Under the pieces are notes generated by a model, which was not told the DNA's origin, did not search any database, and worked only from the letters and a program-made list of their open reading frames with translations. Positions 1 through 8,439 of a stretch of 64,000 nt of DNA are shown piece by piece. The DNA comes from JAGVPT01 sp963772165 (GTDB lineage Bacteria > Bacteroidota > Ignavibacteria > UBA10030 > UBA8401). The position numbers were made by a program, and so were the translations under genes. The DNA lies in contig CAVYWA010000014.1 in NCBI GenBank assembly GCA_963772165.1, forward strand, positions 62,001 to 126,000, given 5' to 3'. Each line of letters starts with the position of its first letter. Within the stretch, counting starts at the first letter, position 1.

Positions 1-1847
1 TTGTGATCATCGGCTCCCGTATTGGTTTCGAATAGGTAGGAGGAGGTGTCCTCCGTTTGCTCAACGATTCCGATATCGTTCTTGACCCGCGTAAAGAAAA
101 GGCTGACGTCAAAATTCAGGAAGTTCCTGACCATTCCTCTGAACCCAACATCCAGATTATTGGCAGATGCATCTTTTAAATTTTGGTCGATCCTTGCAAT
201 TGTGCCGAAGGGAGTCAAGTCGTCATACGTGACCGGCCTATAGGATTGGTTGAAATTGACATAGATGTCGCTTGTCTCAAAAAATTTAAACTCTGCGGTT
301 AACGAGCCCAGTAAAAATGCCCTCGTGTGTTCTTCGTTGTTTACAAAGACGTACGGGGCTGTGGTCGTATCATTGTTTTCCGTGTAACCGTTTGCCATCG
401 TGCTCAAATATTCGAAGCGCAAGGCCGGTGTCACGCTTATCACGTTGCTGATTCTAAAAATGTTCTGAATATACGGAGCGAGGTTCGTTGTGGTAAAATT
501 CATGTTCCCTCCCCATGGAGAAAATGTCGTCAGGTCGAAATCGCTTCCACTCGTTCCTTCACCCTGGTCTTTTCTCACAAGATGTGAATACGCATACCGC
601 ACACCGAATGACAGTACATGGTTTTGTCCGAGGAAATTATAGCTGGACAAAAACCTGAGCTCGTTTGTGAACGTATTGAAAAATTCCTCCTCTACCTCGC
701 GCGGGGTATACATCAAGCTGGCTGTAATAGTATCCGGAACCTCAGGCGGTACATCTTCATTCCTCCAAACCAAATCGCGCTGGCTAAAAAGATAGGATGA
801 CACGAAATTTATAGATGCGTTATCATCTATTTTGTAATCGATATGTGAAGCCACGATGTTCCACGGGCTGGAGAGCCAATTCCGGCTGCGTAATGACCCC
901 TGGGGATTTGTTTGAAACATCGAATCGTTTTCACCGCCCGGCATTTGGACCAGATTGCGTAGGATTGTGTACTCTAATCCGATTTGCAGTCTCTCAGCAG
1001 GATCGTATTTCAGGCTTCCATAACCCGACCATTGTGTCTGCTGGGAATTGTCCCTCCAACCTTCCATACGCCTATACTGAAGGAAACCATAATACTTGAA
1101 ATCTCCGTCGGTGCCGCCAACGGAATTAAAACTGTTAAAAAGTCCATAGCTGCCGGCAGTCTGAGAAGAATTAACTTGAAAAGAACTATCTCCGCCGTCT
1201 TTCAACTCATAGTTCACAACGCCGCCTAATTGCGGACCGAATGCCAGCGCGGAACCGTCCTGCAAAATGGTTATGCTTTTCACAGCTTCCATCGGAGGGA
1301 GGTAGTACGCTTCATTGTACCCGTATAAGTCTGCGGAAATATTGTACCCGTTTTGCCGCGTGTTCGTCTCGATGCTCTGATAAGGACTAAATCCGCGAAA
1401 GCCGATTCCATTTGCTGTGAATCCGCCCATTTCGTTTTCGGTAATGTCCACCCCAGGTATTCGTCCTAAAATCTGCCTCGTGTTGTTTATGGCTTTATTG
1501 GCGTCCAAGCTGTCGATGTCCAGCACTTCGTTCTTCATTCCTGCGTATATCACCCCGCGTGCATAGTCCTTCATTTGACCTATGCCGTCCATAATCATGT
1601 AGCTTGTGACGGTAACCTCTTTCATAATGTAGTTGGAATCGGATGGCGAATCTTCACCGGGCGTTTTTGCATTGGAGCTATTTTGAAATGCTGCGCTACT
1701 GTGTCTGCCGGCTTCCGTTGCATCTGTTACTAATAATGCGGAATTGAGCGTGTCTTCCCGTATCTGTGGAAGAAGTGTTCGGGAAAACGAAAGAGGTGCA
1801 AAGGGAAGTACGAAGAGGAAAAAAAGAATGCAGCGTGCAGAACTCAT
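1..1847 (-). CDS. TonB-dependent outer-membrane receptor, 3' end beyond the window
   Basis: Translation of the minus strand gives about 615 residues with no stop before the window edge. It opens with a signal peptide (MSSARCILFFLFVLPFAPLS). A plug domain follows: VTVTSYMIMDGIG, the TonB-box-like region, then GRIPGVDITENEMGG, GFRGFSPYQSIETN and the motif VKSITILQDGSALAFGP. After that come alternating aromatic-rich beta strands typical of a 22-strand barrel. The ATG at 1847 has a strong ribosome site (AGGAG) 8–12 bases upstream. The plug reads like the FecA/siderophore-receptor type, and it lies directly downstream of the Fur/Feo operon on the same strand, so iron-complex uptake is the likely role. 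The exact ligand cannot be told from sequence. Expression may be controlled by the leader at 1848–1945. Confidence 0.88.
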   Translation of the reverse strand, partial: MSSARCILFFLFVLPFAPLSFSRTLLPQIREDTLNSALLVTDATEAGRHSSAAFQNSSNAKTPGEDSPSDSNYIMKEVTVTSYMIMDGIGQMKDYARGVIYAGMKNEVLDIDSLDANKAINNTRQILGRIPGVDITENEMGGFTANGIGFRGFSPYQSIETNTRQNGYNISADLYGYNEAYYLPPMEAVKSITILQDGSALAFGPQLGGVVNYELKDGGDSSFQVNSSQTAGSYGLFNSFNSVGGTDGDFKYYGFLQYRRMEGWRDNSQQTQWSGYGSLKYDPAERLQIGLEYTILRNLVQMPGGENDSMFQTNPQGSLRSRNWLSSPWNIVASHIDYKIDDNASINFVSSYLFSQRDLVWRNEDVPPEVPDTITASLMYTPREVEEEFFNTFTNELRFLSSYNFLGQNHVLSFGVRYAYSHLVRKDQGEGTSGSDFDLTTFSPWGGNMNFTTTNLAPYIQNIFRISNVISVTPALRFEYLSTMANGYTENNDTTTAPYVFVNNEEHTRAFLLGSLTAEFKFFETSDIYVNFNQSYRPVTYDDLTPFGTIARIDQNLKDASANNLDVGFRGMVRNFLNFDVSLFFTRVKNDIGIVEQTEDTSSYLFETNTGADDH

Positions 1848-1945
1848 AATGCGCTCCTGTAAAATGTTTCGGAGCGCAGCCGTGTTGACAAACCATCGCT
1901 TCTTCCGTACATTAAAAACGAAAGGGGTGTGCACAACGCGCTCCT
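1848..1945 (-). promoter_or_regulatory. Leader RNA with mutually exclusive helices covering the receptor's ribosome site
   Basis: Read on the minus strand, GGAGCGC occurs at 1944–1938 and again at 1857–1851, where it is the ribosome site. A single complementary GCGCTCC lies between them at 1877–1871. The proximal pairing is an 8-bp perfect stem (TGCGCTCC with GGAGCGCA) around a 13-nt loop and would hide the ribosome site. The distal pairing can be extended by GTTG with CAAC and by GCACACC with GGTTTGT, and would free it. No known riboswitch consensus, including the B12 box, was recognised. The structure is seen; the switching function is inferred. Confidence 0.45.
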
Positions 1946-1954
1946 TTTGATGTG

Positions 1955-2001
1955 ATGCACTGTCGTTGACCTTTGGCGAGGAAGCGGCAGTGCATTTTTT
2001 T
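1955..2001 (+). terminator. Hairpin followed by a T run, plus-strand sense
   Basis: ATGCACTG at 1955–1962 pairs with CAGTGCAT at 1988–1995 and is followed on the plus strand by seven T. Two further CG pairs lie inside a mismatch. No plus-strand gene precedes it, so if functional it would stop antisense or read-through RNA. In the minus sense it lies in the far leader of the TonB receptor and lacks a U tract. Confidence 0.35.
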
Positions 2002-2022
2002 ATTATGTTACGAACTCAAAAT

Positions 2023-2199
2023 TTACTCTGCCCCATGCGGCAAAAATTTCTTTTCCGAGGGAGCGGAGGTGGTGCATCCGCAATCGGATCCGCACGAATT
2101 CAGTCCCGCTCGCTTTCGCTTCTGAAGTTGATGCCGCACCAGAAGCGCCGCGCTCAATGCGACGACGCCCAGCGAAACTATTTGCTGCCAATCATGCAT
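2023..2199 (-). CDS. FeoB-associated Cys-rich membrane protein
   Basis: A 58-residue protein begins two bases after the FeoB stop codon. It has one N-terminal membrane helix (about residues 5–22, IVSLGVVALSAALLV), a basic stretch (HQLQKRKR) and a short tail with the cysteine motif CGSDCGC. This layout matches the small FeoB-associated Cys-rich proteins found downstream of feoB in many Bacteroidota and Firmicutes. They probably help FeoB assemble or handle Fe(II), but no precise function is established. The start at 2199 was chosen over longer in-frame starts because those lie within feoB and their translation has no membrane logic. Confidence 0.72.
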   Translation of the reverse strand: MHDWQQIVSLGVVALSAALLVRHQLQKRKRAGLNSCGSDCGCTTSAPSEKKFLPHGAE

Positions 2200-2201
2200 A
2201 G

Positions 2202-4317
2202 TTAGACCGATAGTAAAAGACCGACCCGGTACACAATAAACGTTCCTACATACGCAAGAGCCGTCATGTAACAGACTTGAAAAATTGGCCACTTCCATCC
2301 GTTTGTCTCACGGCGCATGACGGCAACGGTTGACATGCACTGCATTGCTAGCACGTAGTACACCATCAAACAAATAGCAGTCAACGCTGTAAATGTCGGT
2401 AAGCCGGTTGCCGGATCGGTATCTTTATGGAGATGGTCCTGCAAAGACATGATCCCGCTTTCCTGTTTTGCATCTCGTATGTTATAGATTGTCCCCAGCG
2501 TGCTTACGAATACTTCACGCTGTAAGATTGATCCGATCAATCCGATTCCGACTTTCCAATCGAACCCGAGCGGCTTGATGGCAGGCTCAATAAAATGTCC
2601 TGCACGTCCGGCGAAGCTTCGGTCAAGGCTCTGAGATGCCGAAGCATTCTCTGTCTTTGGATATGTTGCAAGGAACCAGAGTACGATCGAGACGCCGAGG
2701 ATGATCGTGCCTGCGCGTTTCAGGAATAATGCTGAGCGTTCCCACATATGAAGGAACACCGATTTTAATGATGGCATCTTGTACGGCGGGAGTTCCATAA
2801 TGAATGCTGGAGTCTCGCTCTTTAATAAAGTTTTTTTAAAGAGCCATGCCATCGTTAGCGCTGCAATCAAACCAAGAAGGTACATCGAAACGAGCGTGAG
2901 GCCGGGGAGTGAAAAAATTCCGAGCACACGTTTGGGTGGAATGAATGCCGCTATCATCAGCGCATAGACGGGAAGCCGGGCGCTGCAGCTCACAAGCGGT
3001 GCAACGAGCATTGTTACAAGACGGTCTTTCCGATTTTCAATAGTTCGCGTTGCCATAATACCAGGGATCGCGCATGCGAACGAACTGAGAAGAGGGATGA
3101 ACGATTTTCCGTGCAGCCCGACTTTGCTCATTGTTCTGTCCATGATGAATGCGGCTCGCGCCATGTAGCCGGTATCTTCAAGGAATCCAATGAAAAGGAA
3201 CAAGAAGAGGATTTGAGGAAGAAATGTAACCACGGCACCGACGCCTGCAATCGCTCCGTCCACAAGAAGATCTCGAAGATCGCCGGCGGGCATCGCCTGC
3301 ATTATTTGCGAGTCTATCCAGTTGATCCCATCGCCGATCATGAGCATCGGAAAGTTCGCCCATGAAAAGATTGCCTGGAACATGACGGCCATCAATCCAA
3401 TGAAGATGACGAATCCCCACACTTTGTGGGTGAGGACGCGATCGATCTTATCGCTTGTGGTATTGGCGTTTCGTCGTTGGGAAACAACCGATGACGTGCA
3501 GACGCGCTTGATCCATTCATAGCGCGATTCGACAACAACAGAATTTCGGTCGATGCCGAGCTTCTCCAATTGCAGGCGGTCTTTTTTAACATGGTCCAGT
3601 AATTCGGGAGCATACCGATCGTCATGTTCAGATAACGCAACGGTCGACGTGAGCAGGACGATTGCTTCGTGGAAGGCAAGAGGTTCCGCGAGGTGGTGCA
3701 TCGTTTGCAGCATTCCTTTGAGTTCGTCGCACTCACGCTGCACCGGTTCCGGCAGGATCCATTGTCGCGACTTGCGGGATGGCTCGACGTGGTTTGCGAT
3801 CGCGGCTTTCAGTTCATTGATACCAATCGATTTACTTCCGACGGTAGGGATAATTTTTACTCCGAGCTCTGCCGATAATTTCTGCACGTCGATGGTAAGG
3901 CCTTCGCGTTGAGCAACATCGATCATGTTCAGAGCAATGACAATGGGAAGGTGGTTGTCGATAATTTGACTGATAAGATAGAGGTTCCGTTCAAGGTTGC
4001 TTGCGTCGACGACACATACCACAAGTTCTGGAAGGGGGGTATGATCGACCCGTCCTAGGAGAATATCGGTCGCAACTTTTTCATCGGGAGAATTTGCCGT
4101 GAGGCTGTATGTGCCCGGGAGATCGAGCAGGTACTGCTTCACTCCCATCGATGAATTCTATCCTTCCTTCTTTCTTTTCAACCGTCACGCCGGGGTAGTT
4201 ACCAACTTTTTGCCGCAAACCGGTTAGTGCGTTGAACAGAGTCGTTTTTCCCGAGTTCGGATTTCCGATGATCGCAATATGACGAAGCCGAGTTTCAGTA
4301 TTTAAGGATTTAATCAT
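2202..4317 (-). CDS. feoB: FeoB ferrous iron transporter, interrupted by an apparent one-base frameshift near 4140–4147
   Basis: FeoB couples an N-terminal G domain to a polytopic domain that imports Fe(II). The first frame (ATG at 4317) carries the G1 motif GNPNSGKTTLFNALTG (residues about 17–32) and the switch motif NYPGVTV. It then runs into a short nonsense tail after IEFIDGSE. The other frame picks up exactly there with YLLDLPGTYSLTANSPDE (G3), then NMID (G4) and the membrane domain, ending at 2202. The change falls around GATGGGAGTGAAG on the minus strand and needs one base added or removed. Everything else is intact and conserved, so this is either a sequencing error or a very recent mutation. 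The first frame overlaps the upstream feoA stop by four bases. The combined length of about 705 residues is normal for the family. Confidence 0.85.
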
Positions 4318-4556
4318 GAGGAAGGTTTATGGACAATAACGGATTCGGCTTCAACGCGGCGAAGAGAAAGGCGATATCCACGAACGGAAATTTCAATAGG
4401 ATCTCCCATCGGGGCAAATCGAATGATTTCGATATCCGTCCCTTTTGTCAGTCCCATCTCCAGCAATCTCTGCTTGATCGAGGATGCCGCCGAGTCGACT
4501 CGTTCGATAATCCCGTGCTCGCCCGGCAGAAGAGTATTGAGAGTTATTCGCGCCAT
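4314..4556 (-). CDS. feoA: FeoA domain protein (second of two)
   Basis: An 80-residue SH3-like FeoA protein: LNTLLPGEHGIIERV, then the family signature QRLLEMGLTKGTDIEIIRFAPMG, then DPIEISVRGYRLSLRRVEA. FeoA is a small cytoplasmic protein needed for FeoB-driven Fe(II) uptake and is thought to act on its G domain. It overlaps feoB by ATGA, so the two are likely translationally coupled. It follows the first FeoA by three bases. The proline-glycine turn and the R-LxxMG motif are intact. Confidence 0.92.
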   Translation of the reverse strand: MARITLNTLLPGEHGIIERVDSAASSIKQRLLEMGLTKGTDIEIIRFAPMGDPIEISVRGYRLSLRRVEAESVIVHKPSS

Positions 4557-4559
4557 AAG

Positions 4560-4796
4560 CTACTCAAATGGCGATACGATAATGTCGTCGGCGAGTGCGT
4601 GGTTTAATCCTATTCTCGTGTTGCATATTTCACAAATAAGATTGCCTTCTCCGTTGACGACAAGCCTCACGATCGCATTTTCACAAAATCCCATCTCGCG
4701 CAGTCGAAAAGAAACGTCCGGCTTCGATTGAAGCTGATGAATCCGAACGTACCGTCCGGCAGGAATTTCAGAAAGCGACGCTGTTACATCATTCAT
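4560..4796 (-). CDS. feoA: FeoA domain protein (first of two)
   Basis: A 78-residue FeoA-like protein with IPAGRYVRIHQLQSKPDVSFRLREMGFCENAIV, where SFRLREMGF is the family signature. The C-terminal part carries CEICNTRIGLNHALADDIIV. Two tandem FeoA proteins are common in Feo operons of this phylum. This copy differs from its neighbour in carrying two or three cysteines (CEIC), which could bind metal; that point is inference. It starts six bases after the Fur stop codon and lies in the same operon. Confidence 0.88.
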   Translation of the reverse strand: MNDVTASLSEIPAGRYVRIHQLQSKPDVSFRLREMGFCENAIVRLVVNGEGNLICEICNTRIGLNHALADDIIVSPFE

Positions 4797-4802
4797 ATAT
4801 TC

Positions 4803-5243
4803 TTATTCCTTCTCTTGGCATTTTTTGCAAATCCCGAAAATCTGGAGGGTTGAACTTTGAGGCTTAAATGCATTTCCTTTGCAGACCTCTGCTTGAATTC
4901 TAGAAAGCTTATCGCTCACGAATTCTATAATATCCCCGCATTCTAGACAAATCAAATGATCATGGTGTGGCCGGCCGAATGCTTTTTCATATTTCGAGTG
5001 ATTCTCTCCAAACCGATATTTGGAGATCAAGCCGCAGTCTTGAAGGAGCTCAAGAGTATTGTAGACTGTCGCGCGTGAAACTTTTGACCCGCCCGATTTC
5101 ATTTGAAGGAAAAGTCCATCCGCGTCAAAGTGCCCTTCATTATTCATTATCGATTCAAGCACTTGGAACCTTTCCAGCGTGATCCTGTAGTTACCCGCTT
5201 TCAAATACTTGGTAAAACTATCTTTTGCGGCTTCTATATCCAT
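4803..5243 (-). CDS. fur: Fur-family metal-responsive repressor
   Basis: A 146-residue Fur protein. A winged helix spans about residues 15–80 (YRITLERFQVLESI; KVSRATVYNTLELLQDCGLI). The HHDH metal motif is at residues 93–96, a CLEC pair at 99–102 and a second CKKC pair at 139–142 that would form the structural zinc site. It heads the feoA–feoA–feoB operon, so it probably represses its own operon when Fe(II) is plentiful. The palindrome at 5305–5327 over its promoter supports this. PerR or Zur specificity cannot be excluded from sequence alone, but the Feo neighbours favour Fur. Confidence 0.9.
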   Translation of the reverse strand: MDIEAAKDSFTKYLKAGNYRITLERFQVLESIMNNEGHFDADGLFLQMKSGGSKVSRATVYNTLELLQDCGLISKYRFGENHSKYEKAFGRPHHDHLICLECGDIIEFVSDKLSRIQAEVCKGNAFKPQSSTLQIFGICKKCQEKE

Positions 5244-5304
5244 GTCATTCGTCGTCTTATTAGTCCGGATACCAAAAGTATCGGCAAAATCCGTACCAAT
5301 AATT

Positions 5305-5355
5305 TTATTTAGACTTAATCTAAATAAATATAAGAATGTTGTGAGCTTGAGTCAA
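5305..5355 (-). promoter_or_regulatory. fur–feo promoter with overlapping palindromic operator
   Basis: On the minus strand a −35 box TTGACT (5355–5350) and a −10 box TATATT (5332–5327) are separated by exactly 17 bases. Immediately downstream, and overlapping the −10 by one base, is a perfect 9-bp inverted repeat: TTATTTAGA at 5305–5313 and TCTAAATAA at 5319–5327, with a 5-bp spacer. This position is what a Fur repressor would need to block transcription, and the A/T-rich arms resemble Fur boxes. Binding by this Fur is inferred. Confidence 0.75.
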
Positions 5356-5390
5356 TGAAAATCTTTGAAAATATGCTAAATTCGTAAATT

Positions 5391-5415
5391 GGACTAAATT
5401 AGTCCTGTTTAGTCC
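5391..5415. promoter_or_regulatory. 7-1-7 palindrome GGACTAA-A-TTAGTCC plus an extra half site
   Basis: A perfect 7-1-7 inverted repeat occupies 5391–5405 and a third TTAGTCC half follows at 5409–5415. A fourth copy lies at 5260–5266 inside the fur leader. The cluster sits between the divergent fur and SDR promoters. The 7-1-7 geometry is that of Fur/PerR-family operators, but the sequence differs from the A/T palindrome at 5305, so two regulators may meet here. Confidence 0.55.
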
Positions 5416-5426
5416 AAATAATTTCG

Positions 5427-5455
5427 TTGCAGACTGGCCATCTAATTCGTATATT
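5427..5455 (+). promoter_or_regulatory. Sigma-70-type promoter for the SDR gene
   Basis: TTGCAG at 5427–5432 and TATATT at 5450–5455 are 17 bases apart. The predicted start is about 58 bases before the ATG at 5520. It fires away from fur and lies just right of the TTAGTCC cluster. Confidence 0.55.
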
Positions 5456-5519
5456 TAGTGGGAAAATTCTTGCAGATTCTGGGAAACGCGAACTCATAAT
5501 AAAGGGAAATGAAGGAAAA

Positions 5520-6281
5520 ATGGTCATAGATATTGAAAATCAAGTTGCCATAGTTACAGGCGGGTCGCGGGGCATTGGAGCCGCCGTTGCAATTATGTTA
5601 GCCAAAGCGGGGGCGAATATAGTATTCACCTACAACAGCAATGAAAAAGCTGCAAAAGAAATTCAGGATGAGATTGTTTCGCTGGGGCGGAAATGCATCA
5701 TGATGAAGGCGAATGTCTCAAGGCCGAAGAACGCTAAAAAAGTTGCTGAGAAAGCTATTCAAAAATTTGGGCAGATTGATATTCTCGTAAACAATGCGGG
5801 TATTTGGACCTATGGTGAAATTGGGAAGATCTCTGAGGAAGTGTGGCACGAGACAATGGAGATCAACCTTAACGGGACATTCTATATGATTAACGCGGTG
5901 GTGCCATATATGAAGAAACGTCATTTTGGAAAGATCATAAACATGTCCAGTACCGCAGGTCAGCGCGGAGAAGCATTTCACTCACATTATGCAGCGACAA
6001 AAGGCGCGATAATTTCGCTCACGAAATCACTTTCAACGGAACTTGGCGTTTACAACATAAACGTGAATAGTGTTGCGCCAGGATGGGTAAAGACAGACAT
6101 GAGCATGGAAGTGCTTCGCAATCCAAGGCTAATGGATGAGGTAGTCAAAGGAATTCCGCTTGGGAGGATTCCCTCTGGAGACGATATTGCCGGGCCGATT
6201 TTATTTTTAGCCTCCGACTTGGCCCGACATATCACAGGTGAAATCTTAAACGTAAATGGCGGCAGCGTTTTAGTCGGCTGA
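5520..6281 (+). CDS. SDR-family NAD(P)-dependent oxidoreductase, FabG-like
   Basis: A 253-residue classical short-chain dehydrogenase. It shows the Rossmann motif TGGSRGIGAA (residues about 12–21), the NNAG motif, the catalytic serine in NMSSTAGQRG, the YAATKGA motif (Tyr-x3-Lys) and the C-terminal ITGEILNVNGG typical of 3-oxoacyl-ACP reductases. The start at 5520 follows AAGGAAA and gives the usual family length; an upstream in-frame ATG at 5427 lies in the promoter. The substrate is unknown: FabG-type ketoacyl reduction is likely but not certain, since no other fatty-acid genes lie nearby. Confidence 0.85.
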   Translation: MVIDIENQVAIVTGGSRGIGAAVAIMLAKAGANIVFTYNSNEKAAKEIQDEIVSLGRKCIMMKANVSRPKNAKKVAEKAIQKFGQIDILVNNAGIWTYGEIGKISEEVWHETMEINLNGTFYMINAVVPYMKKRHFGKIINMSSTAGQRGEAFHSHYAATKGAIISLTKSLSTELGVYNINVNSVAPGWVKTDMSMEVLRNPRLMDEVVKGIPLGRIPSGDDIAGPILFLASDLARHITGEILNVNGGSVLVG

Positions 6282-6348
6282 GAAATCCCTGGACAGTGAC
6301 AAAAAAATCTTCAAGATAAAGGGGGCAACCAATCTTTTTTTTCTTCTA

Positions 6349-7143
6349 TTGGCAGCGGTTTTCTTTGTGATTTTAGGGTTTGCGGCTTTACTCCATTTAG
6401 GGATAAAGAATCAATTCTATATTTGGGAATTCAAAATAGATTTAAAACCGGTTGTTTTTGGGGCTCTCTGTTACTTTTTCAACAGGAAATTCCGAATTGG
6501 ATTTACCCTCTCTAAAATCGGAACACAAAACTGGAATTGGGGGACAAACCTTCTTGCTTTTTTCTCGCCGTTCGGGCTTCTCGCTCTTCTCATTATGGCC
6601 GGGATTTCGTTCAAAGCGATTACGTATCAGGGTGTAGATAATTCGGCGACTTTTTTATTAGCCACATTCTTTGATATTCCCGCCACATTCTTTTTCTCTA
6701 TAACAACAGTGCTTTTGGAGGAAATGATTTTTAGGGGCTTCGTTTTCGATGCGGTTTCAAATGAAGACAACTTTGTTTTGGCATCGTTCCTCTCATCGGG
6801 TTTGTGGGTGCTAATATCCTTTGCCGATGTGTTCAAGATGCATAATTTAAGCGTAGGGTTCGTTCTTGTTGGATTGCTGAATTTGATTTCAGTTGGATTT
6901 GTTTGTTCAGCGCTGCTTTTGTCTTCGAAATCAATTTGGTCTAGCTTTTCGTTTAGGATAGGTCTTATGGTTTTTTCCTCTGCACTCCTGTGTGGCAAAC
7001 AAGACGAAACCAACTCTTTTTTTATCGCAAATTTGCCCTCTTTCTCCAGTAATGGTATTCTGTTTTCCCTCTTCAATTTTAGCTTTGTTGCTATCCTGCT
7101 TAAACTGCACAAAAGCAGCAAAAAATTGGCTATTTTTAAGTAA
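6349..7143 (+). CDS. CPBP-family (CAAX protease-like) membrane protein
   Basis: A hydrophobic protein of at least 264 residues with about seven membrane helices. LLEEMIFRGFVFDAV carries the EExxxR motif of the CPBP/Abi family of intramembrane peptidases. The second family motif (FxxxH) is not evident: the matching helix reads SGLWVLISFA, so the active site may be incomplete. The start is unclear. TTG at 6349 has no ribosome site, and the frame is open back to about 6274 with a helix (NLFFLLLAAVFF) that begins before it. CTG at 6289 is an alternative. It follows the SDR gene closely. Confidence 0.6.
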   Translation: MAAVFFVILGFAALLHLGIKNQFYIWEFKIDLKPVVFGALCYFFNRKFRIGFTLSKIGTQNWNWGTNLLAFFSPFGLLALLIMAGISFKAITYQGVDNSATFLLATFFDIPATFFFSITTVLLEEMIFRGFVFDAVSNEDNFVLASFLSSGLWVLISFADVFKMHNLSVGFVLVGLLNLISVGFVCSALLLSSKSIWSSFSFRIGLMVFSSALLCGKQDETNSFFIANLPSFSSNGILFSLFNFSFVAILLKLHKSSKKLAIFK

Positions 7144-7270
7144 TCTCGCCTCGTTGTTTATACCCTCAAAACAGACGATTTTCGCAAGTTTTCCCTTGAC
7201 TCTGTCGCGAAAAAGTCTTTTCTTACTACTAGAAAGAGTTAAGTGAACCCTTAAAAGGAAAAGACTAAGA

Positions 7271-8383
7271 ATGGCTTCTAAGTCAAAGTATTTAAAAGGC
7301 AGAGCTATTGTTCCCGAACCAATCACGAAAGACGTTGGCATTGTCAGCTTGGTGGACTCTTACTTTCAGGCTTATAATGCTGGCCGATTGAGGGAAGCAT
7401 GCCAACTTTTTGTGAAAAAGTATCTCGACTCTGACGTTACGGTGGGTATGACGATAACTGGTGCACTAACACCGGCAGGACTGGGTGGATCGTGCATTGT
7501 TCCCCTGATGAAGGCAGGCTTTGTGGACTGGATTGTAAGCACAGGAGCGAACTTGTACCATGATACTCATTTTGCAATCGGAAAGACTCTTCACCAGGGA
7601 AATCCTTTTATTGACGATAGGGTACTGCGGCGTGAAGGCGTTATCCGGATTTATGATATTTTATTCGACTACGATGTTCTCCTATCAACCGATGCTTTTT
7701 ACCGAAAAATAATCATGTCTCCGGAATTTCAAAAACCGTTGAGTACTGCTGAATTTCATTTTCAGGTAGGCAAATACGTTTTCGAGCGTGAAAAAGCTTT
7801 GGGGATCAAAAGGAGCAGTGTTTTAGCGTCTGCCTACAAGTATGGCGTACCGATCTATACTTCTTCACCTGCCGACAGCTCAATTGGAATGAATGTCGCA
7901 GAACAGAAAATTGCCGGCAACAAGCTCAGCTTTGACACTCTTGCGGACGTGAATGAGACTGCGTCCATTGTTTTTAACGCGAAGCGAAGCGGTGGAAAAA
8001 GCGCCGTATTGATTTTTGGAGGCGGTTCACCCAAGAATTTTATCTTGCAGACTGAACCGCAAATACAGGAAGTGCTCGGAATTGAAGAAAAAGGCCATGA
8101 TTATTTTATTCAGATCACGGACGCGCGGCCCGATACCGGCGGGCTTTCGGGCGCAACACCATCCGAGGCTGTAAGCTGGGGGAAAATTGACCCGGATAAG
8201 TTGCCCGACACTGTCGTGGCGTACTTGGATTCGACCGTCGCGATGCCGATCCTTACGTCGTATGCTCTTGCAAAACATAGACCGCGAAAATTGAAACGTC
8301 TGGTCGATCACAGAATTGAGAATCTTGAAAAGCTGAAAAAAGAATATTTCAGGGTGAAAGATAGGCGTAAGTATGCAACATAA
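7271..8383 (+). CDS. Deoxyhypusine-synthase-like enzyme, probable homospermidine synthase type
   Basis: A 370-residue member of the DHS family, which transfers the aminobutyl group of spermidine via NAD. TGANLYHDTHF lies in the conserved core and GGGSPKNFILQTEP binds NAD. SGATPSEAVSWGKI contains Lys305, equivalent to the catalytic lysine in the eukaryotic motif SGARPDEAVSWGKI. Bacteria lack eIF5A, and bacterial homologues studied make homospermidine or modify polyamines, so that is the favoured activity here. ATG at 7271 follows AAGGAAAAG. No polyamine genes are adjacent. The Hc1-like gene follows 56 bases later. Confidence 0.85.
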   Translation: MASKSKYLKGRAIVPEPITKDVGIVSLVDSYFQAYNAGRLREACQLFVKKYLDSDVTVGMTITGALTPAGLGGSCIVPLMKAGFVDWIVSTGANLYHDTHFAIGKTLHQGNPFIDDRVLRREGVIRIYDILFDYDVLLSTDAFYRKIIMSPEFQKPLSTAEFHFQVGKYVFEREKALGIKRSSVLASAYKYGVPIYTSSPADSSIGMNVAEQKIAGNKLSFDTLADVNETASIVFNAKRSGGKSAVLIFGGGSPKNFILQTEPQIQEVLGIEEKGHDYFIQITDARPDTGGLSGATPSEAVSWGKIDPDKLPDTVVAYLDSTVAMPILTSYALAKHRPRKLKRLVDHRIENLEKLKKEYFRVKDRRKYAT

Positions 8384-8439
8384 ACCAAGAACCTGTCAGA
8401 TTTGGTCTGGCATAACAATAACTTTTTGAGGAGGTATCC

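Noticed and set aside
1696..1896. 66-residue minus-strand frame upstream of the TonB receptor as a leader peptide
   Set aside because: It overlaps the receptor start out of frame for 150 bases and has no ribosome site.
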